Source: JBBQFD01 sp038321575
Lineage (GTDB): Bacteria; Bacillota_I; Bacilli_A; RF39; UBA660
Direction: 5' to 3'
NCBI GenBank assembly: GCA_038321575.1
Contig: JBBQFD010000015.1
Span: 1-17,604 of the forward strand
Length of the DNA: 17,604 bases
The position numbers were made by a program, and so were the translations under genes. This document shows, piece after piece, positions 1-8,088 of this stretch. The notes beneath the pieces were generated by a model. It made no database searches, was not told the origin of the DNA, and saw only the letters and a program-made list of their open reading frames with translations. Each line of letters starts with the position of its first letter. Within the stretch, counting starts at the first letter, position 1.

Positions 1-502
1 CTAGATAGTAATCCATAAAACGATACTTCTTATGACCTTTATTAAACTTTATAATTACGTAGTATTTATTCTTTTCAAAAACCACTTTTTCATCGCTAAT
101 ATAATAACCCATTTTAGTAACTTTATGTCTTAAATCATAAAGGTCATTATTACTTTGAATGATCAGGGTGTTTAAGTTATTATGATTAACTTTGTTTAAC
201 ATTTTTATAATTGTACGAGTTCCTAAACCACTAAGAATCACAATATCATTTGGCTTAATATCAATATTAATCAAACCATCATTTTTAATAACTTTCACTT
301 TATCATTAGCATTGTATTTATCAACATTTAATATTGCTTTTTTTAATACTTTTGCATTAATATCAATAGCTAAGCAAGTACAATTATCTTTATTTAATGA
401 TGCGTATATACCTAATAATGCGTGATCACAACCAACATCAATTATATGACTATTATCATCAATCATGCTGATAACTGCCTTTAAACGTTTTGATAAATGC
501 AT
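1..502 (-). CDS. trmK: tRNA (adenine(22)-N1)-methyltransferase TrmK, partial (C-terminus beyond window)
   Basis: This is an open frame reading off the left edge, 167 codons visible. TrmK uses SAM to methylate N1 of A22 in tRNA. Visible motifs are a SAM-binding glycine loop at residues 20-31 (IIDVGCDHALLG, compare DIGSDHAYLP in TrmK), a second conserved strand at about 82-87 (VILSGLG) and LIIQSNNDLYDLR near 101-113, matching the family's LILQPN...LR segment. ATG at 502 is preceded by a GGGTGAT ribosome site, and only one base separates it from the rpoD stop, so the two are probably translationally coupled. The order dnaG-rpoD-trmK matches Bacillus (dnaG-sigA-yqfN), which supports the name. The stop codon and any following gene are not visible. 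Confidence 0.85.
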   Translation of the reverse strand, partial: MHLSKRLKAVISMIDDNSHIIDVGCDHALLGIYASLNKDNCTCLAIDINAKVLKKAILNVDKYNANDKVKVIKNDGLINIDIKPNDIVILSGLGTRTIIKMLNKVNHNNLNTLIIQSNNDLYDLRHKVTKMGYYISDEKVVFEKNKYYVIIKFNKGHKKYRFMDYYL

Positions 503-503
503 C

Positions 504-1586
504 TTAATCACCCATATAATCTTTTAGTTTACGTGAACGTGATGGATGACGTAATTTGCGTAGAGCTTTAGCTTCAATTTGACGAATACGTTCACGTGTA
601 ACACCAAACATTTGCCCTACTTCTTCTAGAGTTCTTGATTTACCATCTTCCAGTCCAAATCGTAAGCGAATGACTTTTTCTTCACGTTCAGTTAACGTTA
701 ATAATACTTCTGATATTTCATCTTTTAGCATTTCATTAGTCGCATATTCTTCAGGACTCATATTACGTTCATCTTTAATGAAATCACCTAAGTGAGAGTC
801 ATCTTCTTCACCAATTGGAGTTTCCAGTGAAACTGGTTCTTGTGATATTTTATATATATCACGAATTTTTTCAACTGAAATATTCATTTTTTTAGCAAGT
901 TCGTCTTCACTTGGTTCGCGATTCAGTTCAAGTGTTAATTGTCTTTGAATACGTGCTAATTTATTGATAGTTTCAACCATATGAACGGGAACACGAATGG
1001 TACGGGCTTGATCAGCGATTGCTCGTGTAATTGATTGTCTAATCCACCATGTTGCATAAGTAGAAAATTTAAATCCTTTACCTACATCAAACTTTTCAAC
1101 AGCTTTCATTAACCCAATATTACCTTCTTGAATTAAATCAAGAAATAACATTCCACGACCAACATAACGTTTAGCAATACTTACAACTAAACGAAGATTA
1201 GCTTCAGCTAAAATATTCTTAGCAGTTATATCGCCCGCTTCAATACGATCAGCTAAAGATAATTCCTCAGCCATATTTAATAATTTAATTTGACCAATTT
1301 CTTTTAGATACATCCTAACAGGATCATTAATTGTTAAGTCTTTATTTAATACGGTATCATCTAAAATCAATTTATCAGTGGCACCTGCTGTTTCTGATTC
1401 ATCTTCTGATACTATGGCAATATTATTCTTATTAAATAAATTATATAATTCATCTAATGAATCAGCATCTAAATCTAAGCCTTTTAAAGCAGCTGCTAAG
1501 GCTTCAAAAGAAAGAAACCCTTTTTCTTTACCGGCAGCTACAAGCTCTACTTTACGTTCTTCAAATGTTTTAATTTCATTAATCAT
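504..1586 (-). CDS. rpoD: RNA polymerase primary sigma factor (sigma-A/RpoD)
   Basis: Housekeeping sigma factor of 360 aa, close to Bacillus SigA length (about 370). A short acidic N-terminal part (about 1-80) resembles region 1.1. Region 1.2 follows from about 88 (DPVRMYLKEIGQI), then region 2 at about 125-200 with the -10-melting helix (YATWWIRQSITRAIADQA). Region 3.0 is VPVHMVETINKL (199-210). His202 and Glu205 there correspond to the residues that read extended -10 promoters in sigma70, which fits the TGnTATAAT promoters in this window. Region 4.2 ends in the helix-turn-helix EEVGQMFGVTRERIRQIEAK (321-340). The ATG lies inside dnaG (8-nt overlap), preceded by a GGGGAGA ribosome site about 6 nt upstream. 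It sits between dnaG and trmK as in other Bacilli. Confidence 0.97.
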   Translation of the reverse strand: MINEIKTFEERKVELVAAGKEKGFLSFEALAAALKGLDLDADSLDELYNLFNKNNIAIVSEDESETAGATDKLILDDTVLNKDLTINDPVRMYLKEIGQIKLLNMAEELSLADRIEAGDITAKNILAEANLRLVVSIAKRYVGRGMLFLDLIQEGNIGLMKAVEKFDVGKGFKFSTYATWWIRQSITRAIADQARTIRVPVHMVETINKLARIQRQLTLELNREPSEDELAKKMNISVEKIRDIYKISQEPVSLETPIGEEDDSHLGDFIKDERNMSPEEYATNEMLKDEISEVLLTLTEREEKVIRLRFGLEDGKSRTLEEVGQMFGVTRERIRQIEAKALRKLRHPSRSRKLKDYMGD

Positions 1587-3315
1587 TACTATCTCTCCCC
1601 ATCTTTAAATCAAGCATTTCTTGCCCGATTGCCGCCTTTTTTAGCGGATCTAATTCAGCGTGCATTTTTTCTTTAAGTTTTTCACGAACATAATTAATAT
1701 TATATTCACGAATAACATTAATATAATCATCAATTTCATCTTGATTATACATTTCTTTTAAATTAAGTGCTTCAATCTCGCCTACGACCTTAATTAATTC
1801 TTCATGACCATCTAAAAAACTTAATAAATCAGCAACCCCTATATAATCATAAGTCTTATAAAAGTTACTTATGTAGCGTGCTAAAGTACGATAGTTTTCA
1901 GTTGGCATATAGGTAATATTTTTATTATACATCTTAATTACCTCTTGATATTTAAGCATATAAAATAACAAATTACGTTCAGCTTTTTGATATTTAGATA
2001 CTTTTTGTTCAACAATTGGTTTAATTGTTTCCACTTTAATCTCTTTATAATCTAATTTACTACGTAAGAAATTAATATCTAACTTAGCTTCTTCACTAAT
2101 CTTTTTAAGGGTTATTTCACGTAAAATTTCATCATCAATTTTAGATAATTCCATAATGATTTCATTAACATATTTTGCTACATCAACAGAATTAGTAAAA
2201 TCTTTATTGTTTTTTAAATATGATAGTTTAAAATCCATAATATTCATCGGATTATTTATTTTAAGTACAAATTGTTCTTTACCATATTTTTTAATATAGT
2301 CATCTGGATCTAATTCTTCATCTAAACGAACTACATTAGGTGATATACCTAAGCTTAATAATTCGTTACTACAAGCAAGGGTTGCTTTAGCTCCTGCCGC
2401 ATCACCATCAAAACAAAGAACTACATTTTTAGCCATTCTTTTTAAAAGATTAGCTTGGGTTTTAGTAACCGCTGTTCCCATTGTTGCAACAACATTATCA
2501 ATCCCAATAATATGGGCTCTAATAACATCCATAAAGCCTTCCATAACTATTATGGTTTGATTACTTCTAGCAGCATCTTTAGCACGATGATAGTTATATA
2601 AAATATCACCTTTTTTAAATATATCGGTTTCTTTTGTATTAATGTATTTGGCAGTATCTTCACCATTATATATGCGACCACTATAACCCACTATTTTGCC
2701 ATTTAAATCCCACAAGGGGAACATTATACGATTATAGTAGATATCTGTATAGCCAGTCTCATTCTTGACTGATAAACCGCTTTTTAATAGATCTTTACTA
2801 TCATATTTTTTATTTAATAAAATCTTTGTTAAACCATCACGTTCTTTTAATGATAAACCAATTTCAAATTCTTTAATTACTTCATCACTTATGTCACGTT
2901 TTGTTAAATAATCTTTTGCTTCTTTTCCATTAGTAGTATTTATATTATTTTGATAGAACTTAGAACTAATCTCATATATTTCATAAAGTTCACTAGAATA
3001 GTGATCATTAGTTTTAGTACCAATATCAACTGCAATACCTGCTTTATCAGCAACTATTTTAACAGCATCAAGAAACGCTATATGTTCATAATCCATTATA
3101 AAATTAAAAATATTTCCAGTAGCACCACATGAAAAACAAGTATATATTTGTTTTTCCTTAGATACACTCATACTTGGTGAATGATCATCATGAAATGGAC
3201 ATACACCAAAATAATTACGTCCGCGTTGGGTTAATGGTAAATAACTACCAATAATGTCAACAATATCGACACTACTTCTTATGTTATTAATTTCTTCTTG
3301 TTTTAGCATACTCAT
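1579..3315 (-). CDS. dnaG: DNA primase DnaG
   Basis: Primase of 578 aa (family usually about 580-620) that makes RNA primers for Okazaki fragments together with the replicative helicase. The N-terminal CHC2 zinc-binding domain has C39-x2-H42 and C60-x2-C63. The TOPRIM catalytic core shows EGFMD at 259-263 and FDGDAAG at 302-308, the metal-binding acidic triad. A longer helical C-terminal part (about 430-578) corresponds to the helicase-binding domain and is poorly conserved, as expected. ATG at 3315 has an AGGGGAGT ribosome site 8 nt upstream. The gene overlaps rpoD by 8 nt. The 53-nt gap from comEC has no convincing terminator, only a weak -10-like TATATT, so read-through from comEC is possible. 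Confidence 0.97.
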   Translation of the reverse strand: MSMLKQEEINNIRSSVDIVDIIGSYLPLTQRGRNYFGVCPFHDDHSPSMSVSKEKQIYTCFSCGATGNIFNFIMDYEHIAFLDAVKIVADKAGIAVDIGTKTNDHYSSELYEIYEISSKFYQNNINTTNGKEAKDYLTKRDISDEVIKEFEIGLSLKERDGLTKILLNKKYDSKDLLKSGLSVKNETGYTDIYYNRIMFPLWDLNGKIVGYSGRIYNGEDTAKYINTKETDIFKKGDILYNYHRAKDAARSNQTIIVMEGFMDVIRAHIIGIDNVVATMGTAVTKTQANLLKRMAKNVVLCFDGDAAGAKATLACSNELLSLGISPNVVRLDEELDPDDYIKKYGKEQFVLKINNPMNIMDFKLSYLKNNKDFTNSVDVAKYVNEIIMELSKIDDEILREITLKKISEEAKLDINFLRSKLDYKEIKVETIKPIVEQKVSKYQKAERNLLFYMLKYQEVIKMYNKNITYMPTENYRTLARYISNFYKTYDYIGVADLLSFLDGHEELIKVVGEIEALNLKEMYNQDEIDDYINVIREYNINYVREKLKEKMHAELDPLKKAAIGQEMLDLKMGRDSND

Positions 3316-3368
3316 AATATCATACTCCCCTACTAGTAATATACGAGATAAGTTTTTGATTTCCTTTT

Positions 3369-5477
3369 TTATTTTGCAGTTTTTATTATTAATTTATCAC
3401 TTAATATTATTTTAATTATCCCTCTTTTACTAGTTAAATATATATCACTATTATTTAAAGTGTTAATTGTTGCTTGATCGGGATGATTATATAAGTTCTT
3501 TGAGGCGACTGAAATCAATGATATCTTAGGCTTTATTTGATTAATGAATGCTAATGACGTACTATATTTAGAACCGTGATGACCAACTTTTAGAATATCA
3601 ATTTGCGGTAGAGAGTAAGTCTTAATAATCTGTTCTTCATTGGTTTTATCAGCATCACCCATTAATAAGATATCAAAATTATTAATATCGCTATAAACTA
3701 TTAAACTATCGCTATTTTCACTCTTATAATCCCTTGTGTTAATAAAACTAAATGAATAATCATTAATTTTTAAATTATATTTACTTATTTGTTTAAAAGG
3801 AATGGCTTTTGCTTTTAAAGTGTTTATTAAATCAACCTCAAGAGTGTTATTTTTGCCGCTATTTAAAAAAACATTATCTACTTTATATTTTTTTACTAAA
3901 TTATATGCTTCCTTAATGTGATCAGCATCACCATGGGTTAATATTAAGTAATCTAGATGACTGATACCAATTGATTTTAAATAGGGAATAATAATCGAAT
4001 CAGCCAAACTAAACTCGCTACCTATTTGCCATGCTTCTTTACCATAACTTACTAAGCCACCAGTATCAAACAAAAGATTGCCTTCATTATTTGGTAATGT
4101 TATTAAGATACAATCACCTTGGCCAACATCAAGCATAGTAATAATGGGATCTTTATTGATTAGTGATATATTTATGTGAATAAATAACATCATAATCAAG
4201 ATAAATATATATTTATAATTTCTTACTTTAATTTTATTTAATATAATAGTTATCACAATGTAGTACAAAATAATTATATATAGTGGTGGTTTGGCAAGAA
4301 CTATTTCTAAATTATTATTAGACATTAATACTGATAATGATTCAATTATATTAATAAAAGCTACAAAAATAGGATTAACCATCGGAATAATTATGGTTAA
4401 TAATCCAAGTGGTAATAAGATTAAGGTAACTACTGGTATAAATATAAGATTAATAAGTGGTGTTAATAAATTAATGCTAAAATAATTATTCATTAGAATG
4501 GGCATCCCTACTATAAAAAAAAAAATAGATATTACTAGTATTTTAATAAAATAATTATTATATCTTTTAATTATTTTTTGATATATATTCATGTAGAAAC
4601 TAATAATAAAAGTAAATTGAAAACCTATACTATTAATAATATAAGGATTATTTATAATAAGCATTGAAAAAATAACCATTAAAATATTAATGGTTTTAAT
4701 TTGGAGATTTAAGGTTCGATTAATAAATATTAAACTAAATAGCATACTTGCTCTAACGGCTGATATTGGAAAGTTTGTCATAAACATATATAACAGTAAT
4801 ATTATAATAACAATTCCATAAATCATGATCGTTCGTTTAAAGATTTTTTTAAAAAAATATACTAATATCATTGATAATAATGTTATATGTAACCCTGATA
4901 CTGCAAACAAGTAACTAATACCATTAGTTTGATAGCTATCATTAATATTCTCTTCAATATTGCTAGTATCACCTAAAAGGTAAGCCTTTAAATAACTACT
5001 AGATTTCAAATAACGATCGAGATATTTATTGATGTTATTTTTAAAGTTATAACTTATATTTTGATTAGGTTGATGATCAATTATTTTAGTTACTAAAAAA
5101 GTCCAATTAATCTTTTTACTTAATAAGTAATCATGATAATTAAATAAATTAAAATTTGAGTTTTTATTGGGTTCTTTAAAGACACCACTTAAAATTAAAT
5201 AATCACCCAATTGATAATTATTTTTAATTTTAAGATATTCTGAATATTCTTTAATATAGTAATTAATAACTACTAATTCTTTAGCTTTTAAAGTAATCAT
5301 TAAGTGATTACCATTATATTTGATTGTATCTATGATGCCACTTATTTTAGTTTCATTACCTTGATAATGGGTTAGATTAATGTTTAGACTTATATATATA
5401 AATGAATATGTTATAGCTAAGACTAAAACGATTATATATGGATAATTATAGCGTAATAAGGCCCTTAAGTTGATCAT
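3369..5477 (-). CDS. comEC: Competence protein ComEC (DNA-uptake channel with metallo-beta-lactamase domain)
   Basis: Membrane channel for uptake of single-stranded DNA in natural transformation, 702 aa (B. subtilis about 776). Segments: a TM helix at about 13-31, an extracytoplasmic OB-like domain (DUF4131) at about 40-140, the Competence domain with multiple TM helices at about 160-430 including the signature FAVSGLHITLLS (191-202), and a C-terminal metallo-beta-lactamase-like domain from about 445. That last domain has MLDVGQGD (448-455), the intact metal motif HGDADH (515-520), GDAD (607-610) and HHGS (633-636). ATG at 5477 lies 32 nt inside comEA and has its own AGGGGAC ribosome site, so translational coupling is likely. 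The coding strand carries a T11 run (4515-4525). The gene looks complete and functional. Confidence 0.95.
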   Translation of the reverse strand: MINLRALLRYNYPYIIVLVLAITYSFIYISLNINLTHYQGNETKISGIIDTIKYNGNHLMITLKAKELVVINYYIKEYSEYLKIKNNYQLGDYLILSGVFKEPNKNSNFNLFNYHDYLLSKKINWTFLVTKIIDHQPNQNISYNFKNNINKYLDRYLKSSSYLKAYLLGDTSNIEENINDSYQTNGISYLFAVSGLHITLLSMILVYFFKKIFKRTIMIYGIVIIILLLYMFMTNFPISAVRASMLFSLIFINRTLNLQIKTINILMVIFSMLIINNPYIINSIGFQFTFIISFYMNIYQKIIKRYNNYFIKILVISIFFFIVGMPILMNNYFSINLLTPLINLIFIPVVTLILLPLGLLTIIIPMVNPIFVAFINIIESLSVLMSNNNLEIVLAKPPLYIIILYYIVITIILNKIKVRNYKYIFILIMMLFIHINISLINKDPIITMLDVGQGDCILITLPNNEGNLLFDTGGLVSYGKEAWQIGSEFSLADSIIIPYLKSIGISHLDYLILTHGDADHIKEAYNLVKKYKVDNVFLNSGKNNTLEVDLINTLKAKAIPFKQISKYNLKINDYSFSFINTRDYKSENSDSLIVYSDINNFDILLMGDADKTNEEQIIKTYSLPQIDILKVGHHGSKYSTSLAFINQIKPKISLISVASKNLYNHPDQATINTLNNSDIYLTSKRGIIKIILSDKLIIKTAK

Positions 5478-6123
5478 AGGTAGCGTCCCCTATTCCACTT
5501 ACATTTTTTAATTCTTCAATATTTTTAAAACTATTAATTAATCTATAATTAATAATATCTTGAGCTTTAGCTGGACCAATACCGGGTAGTGTATCTAATT
5601 CAGCTAAGGTTCCATTATTAATGGAAACTAAATTACTACTAACTGGATTAGATACAACTGGATTATCAGTACCATTAGTTATTTTATTATCAATACAAGC
5701 ATTATTGGTTACTACTGGACAAATACATACTTTATCAACATATTTGATGGTGGTGTTACCTTTTTTCATGCTTTTTATTTCAGCTTTGCTATAAATTATA
5801 ATGACCATTTCATCTTTAAGAATCTTACTTAAATTAATGGTGCTAGTATCAACATCAGCTTTAAAACCACCACTAGCATTAACGGCATCAATTAAACGAC
5901 TTCCGCTTGTTAGGGTATAAACACCTGGATTATTCACATAACCTTTAACATCAACCATGATTGTATCTAGAACGATTTCTTCTTTAATAACAGGAAGTTC
6001 AACTAATTCTTTTATTACTTTTGGTTTAGGTTGATAAATAAATATATAGATATATATAAGAATAATAATGGGTATTAATAGAATCCAACAATAATGTTTG
6101 ATTAATGTAAATATTTTCATCAT
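5446..6123 (-). CDS. comEA: Competence protein ComEA (membrane-anchored DNA receptor)
   Basis: DNA-binding receptor of the transformation machinery, 225 aa. There is one N-terminal TM anchor (about 11-30) with the remainder outside the membrane. An SLBB domain spans about 56-112 (VDVKGYVNNPGVYTL then LIDAVNASGGF). A linker of about 50 residues contains Cys133, Cys135 and Cys143. The C-terminal double helix-hairpin-helix DNA-binding domain (about 166-225) contains LDTLPGIGPAKAQDII and VSGIGDATYDQL. ATG at 6123 follows an AGGTGAT ribosome site at 7-nt spacing. The gene directly precedes comEC, overlapping it by 32 nt, the usual comE operon order. No ComEB-like deaminase gene lies between them, unlike B. 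subtilis. An ftsW terminator lies immediately upstream, so the operon should have its own promoter in 6124-6169. Only AT-rich sequence with a poor -35 is visible there. Confidence 0.95.
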   Translation of the reverse strand: MMKIFTLIKHYCWILLIPIIILIYIYIFIYQPKPKVIKELVELPVIKEEIVLDTIMVDVKGYVNNPGVYTLTSGSRLIDAVNASGGFKADVDTSTINLSKILKDEMVIIIYSKAEIKSMKKGNTTIKYVDKVCICPVVTNNACIDNKITNGTDNPVVSNPVSSNLVSINNGTLAELDTLPGIGPAKAQDIINYRLINSFKNIEELKNVSGIGDATYDQLKGLITL

Positions 6124-6169
6124 AAAATCACCTCACTTATATATACGCGGTAATTTGTTTATATCCTAC

Positions 6170-6191
6170 AAAAAAAATGCCGAAGCATTTT
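6170..6191 (-). terminator. Intrinsic terminator after ftsW
   Basis: On the minus strand the stem AAAATGC / GCATTTT is capped by a TTCG tetraloop and followed by a run of T (eight T in the arm and tail). It begins at the ftsW stop codon and separates ftsW from comEA. Confidence 0.85.
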
Positions 6192-7372
6192 TATATTTTT
6201 AATGTTTGATTACGATATTCAATATGGACTCTTTGAACAATCGCTAAGGAAACAACTAACGATAAACCAAATGATCCCCCATAGCTTAAAAATGGTAAAG
6301 GGACTCCGGTTAGTGGTAATAGTCCAAATAATCCTCCTAAATTGATTAATATATGCATGTATATGTAGGCGGCAACACCTAGACATATATAACGACCTCT
6401 TATTGTATTTGCTTTACTAGAGATATCTAAAATGCGCTTTAAGACTATGACATATAGACCAAGAATGGCACTGGAGAATATTAAACCATACTCTTCAATA
6501 ACAATAGCAAATACTGAATCGGTATGGGGTTCTGGAATATAAGAATATTTTTGTTTACTCTTACCTATTCCTAATCCAAATAAGCCACCATCATTAATCG
6601 CGATAAAACCATTACATATTTGATAACCACCAGTTTCATAATTAGAACAAGGATTAATATAATTGAAACGATCTAATTGTTCTGGAGATAAGATATAACC
6701 TTTTACACCCTGCATTATAATGGCGGCAATAATAGCCATTACAAACAAAAGACCAATCGTTTTTAATTTATCAATTCTTAAGACAGGGCTTGCTAAAAAC
6801 ATAATCATAAATATTGCAATCATTATTATAGCGGTGCCTAAATCTTTTTGAAAAAAGACAATAATGGGAATTGTTAAACCCACAAATAAAATACGACCTA
6901 GCATATCATTATGATTAATATCTTTATTATGTAATGGTTTGGCAAATCTTTCAAATAATAATGCTAAACTAACAATAATAATAGGTTTGGCAAATTCACT
7001 TGGTTGTAAATTAAATCCCATGACAGTGACCCAGTTTTTAGACCCTCTAAAATTAACTCCGTATATTAACAAGAAAGCGGCAGCCCCTAAAACGATAACG
7101 TAAGCCATTAAAGATATAAAACGATATCTTTTAGTGTCTACTTTAAAAATGAATAAAGAGGCAATAATTCCAGCTATTAAAATAGCTGATTGCTTATAAA
7201 AATATAAATATATTGATGATTGATTATTAACAACAGATTCACGACTAGATGCTGAAACAATATTTAATAAACCAAAAACAAATAAAATAACCGTTAATAA
7301 TAACAATACTTTATCCATATCACGAAATATTTTCTTTAATTCTTTACCTGGTTTATTGAATAGTTTTTTCAT
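6191..7372 (-). CDS. ftsW: SEDS-family peptidoglycan glycosyltransferase, probably FtsW
   Basis: Polytopic membrane enzyme (393 aa, about 10 TM helices) that polymerises glycan strands from lipid II during septum synthesis. Conserved SEDS features are NWVTV...LQPSEFAKP at about 113-130, FFQKDLGTA (173-181), the large external loop ending GGLFGLGIGKSKQKY (262-276), IPEPHTDSVFAI (279-290) with Asp285 at the catalytic Asp position of FtsW/RodA, and LLPLTGVPLPFLSYGGS (351-367). The PEPHTD and GVPLPFLSYGGS forms favour FtsW, but RodA cannot be excluded without comparison. ATG at 7372 follows AGGTGATCAT, giving 7-nt spacing. It is monocistronic with its own promoter and terminator. Its presence indicates a walled cell, not a true mollicute. 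Confidence 0.88.
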   Translation of the reverse strand: MKKLFNKPGKELKKIFRDMDKVLLLLTVILFVFGLLNIVSASSRESVVNNQSSIYLYFYKQSAILIAGIIASLFIFKVDTKRYRFISLMAYVIVLGAAAFLLIYGVNFRGSKNWVTVMGFNLQPSEFAKPIIIVSLALLFERFAKPLHNKDINHNDMLGRILFVGLTIPIIVFFQKDLGTAIIMIAIFMIMFLASPVLRIDKLKTIGLLFVMAIIAAIIMQGVKGYILSPEQLDRFNYINPCSNYETGGYQICNGFIAINDGGLFGLGIGKSKQKYSYIPEPHTDSVFAIVIEEYGLIFSSAILGLYVIVLKRILDISSKANTIRGRYICLGVAAYIYMHILINLGGLFGLLPLTGVPLPFLSYGGSFGLSLVVSLAIVQRVHIEYRNQTLKI

Positions 7373-7390
7373 ATGATCACCTATATTATA

Positions 7391-7419
7391 ATAATATCAT
7401 AATATCAAACCATTCTCAA
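7391..7419 (-). promoter_or_regulatory. Promoter of ftsW
   Basis: On the minus strand, -35 TTGAGA (7414-7419), 17-nt spacer, -10 TATTAT (7391-7396). The predicted start is near 7384, giving a leader of about 12 nt that contains the AGGTGAT ribosome site. It is back-to-back with the def promoter. Confidence 0.6.
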
Positions 7420-7436
7420 TATAAGACCATATGATA

Positions 7437-7465
7437 CTTACAATTTGACAGATTTATGATATAAT
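7437..7465 (+). promoter_or_regulatory. Extended -10 promoter of def
   Basis: -35-like CTTACA (7437-7442, 4 of 6), 17-nt spacer, extended -10 TGATATAAT (7457-7465). The start would fall near 7472, so the in-frame ATG at 7466 would not be in the transcript. This decides the def start at 7487. A perfect TTGACA at 7445-7450 is only 9 nt from the -10 and cannot pair with it. Confidence 0.65.
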
Positions 7466-7486
7466 ATGAACATTGGAGCTGATATT

Positions 7487-8035
7487 ATGTTTAAGAAATT
7501 AAATATTTTAGATGAACGAGATCCACATTTACGTTTTATTAGTGAGGAAGTTACCTTCCCTATTCCAAAGGAATATAAAAAAACAATTAATAGGATTATT
7601 GATCATCTAACATATAGTCAAATAGAAAAATATGCAGAAAAATATGACCTAAGACCTGGTATGGGTTTAGCTTTTTCACAACTTGGTATCGATAAACGTA
7701 TTATCGTTATTGTATATGAGGTTGAACCAGGGATTTTCGATAACTATGTCTTAATCAATCCTAAACTAGTAAGTAATTCGATTGAATTAATTGCAGCAGA
7801 AGCTGGTGAAGGTTGTTTAAGTGTTAATCGTGATGTTGAGGGCCATGTACCACGTTATGCCAGAGTTACCGTTGAAGCATATAATGAAGATGGTGATAAA
7901 ATCCATGTTCGTGGTCGTGAAGATTTAGCGATTGCTTTACAACATGAAATTGATCACTTAAATGGAATTATGTTTTTTGATAAAATTGATAAAAAGAAAC
8001 CATTTTATACTGAAGATGAAATTCGTCTAATCTAA
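7487..8035 (+). CDS. def: Peptide deformylase
   Basis: Metalloenzyme that removes the N-formyl group from nascent proteins. It is 182 aa from the chosen start, the usual size of the Gram-positive type 2 enzymes. All three motifs are present: GMGLAFSQLG (58-67, family GxGLAAxQ, here with Ala-Phe-Ser), EGCLSV (108-113) with metal ligand Cys110, and QHEIDHLNG (152-160) with ligands His153 and His157 and catalytic Glu154. ATG at 7487 has GGAG 8 nt upstream and lies about 15 nt after the predicted transcription start. The alternative ATG at 7466 sits directly on the -10 box and is rejected. It forms a plus-strand unit with its own terminator, divergent from ftsW. Active-site residues are intact. 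Confidence 0.95.
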   Translation: MFKKLNILDERDPHLRFISEEVTFPIPKEYKKTINRIIDHLTYSQIEKYAEKYDLRPGMGLAFSQLGIDKRIIVIVYEVEPGIFDNYVLINPKLVSNSIELIAAEAGEGCLSVNRDVEGHVPRYARVTVEAYNEDGDKIHVRGREDLAIALQHEIDHLNGIMFFDKIDKKKPFYTEDEIRLI

Positions 8036-8062
8036 GATAACACTAGTTATCTTTTTTTATTT
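8035..8062 (+). terminator. Intrinsic terminator after def
   Basis: Stem AGATAAC (8035-8041), loop ACTA, GTTATCT (8046-8052), followed by six further T and TTTTATTTT-like sequence. It starts on the last base of the def stop codon. Confidence 0.8.
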
Positions 8063-8064
8063 TA

Positions 8065-8073
8065 TGTTATAAT
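8065..8073 (+). promoter_or_regulatory. Extended -10 promoter of the ATP-grasp gene
   Basis: TGTTATAAT (8065-8073) is a perfect extended -10. The -35 position falls on the def terminator stem and shows no good match. Start expected near 8080, at the first G of the GGTGAT ribosome site, giving a leader of only about 9 nt. Confidence 0.55.
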
Positions 8074-8088
8074 TAAGATGGTGATAAA

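Noticed and set aside
192..425. 77-aa plus-strand frame opposite trmK
   Set aside because: Antisense shadow of trmK; low-complexity Ile/Leu/Phe translation and no ribosome site.
7445..7450. Perfect TTGACA as -35 for def
   Set aside because: Only 9 nt from the TATAAT; spacing is impossible for sigma-A. CTTACA at 7437-7442 has the 17-nt spacing.
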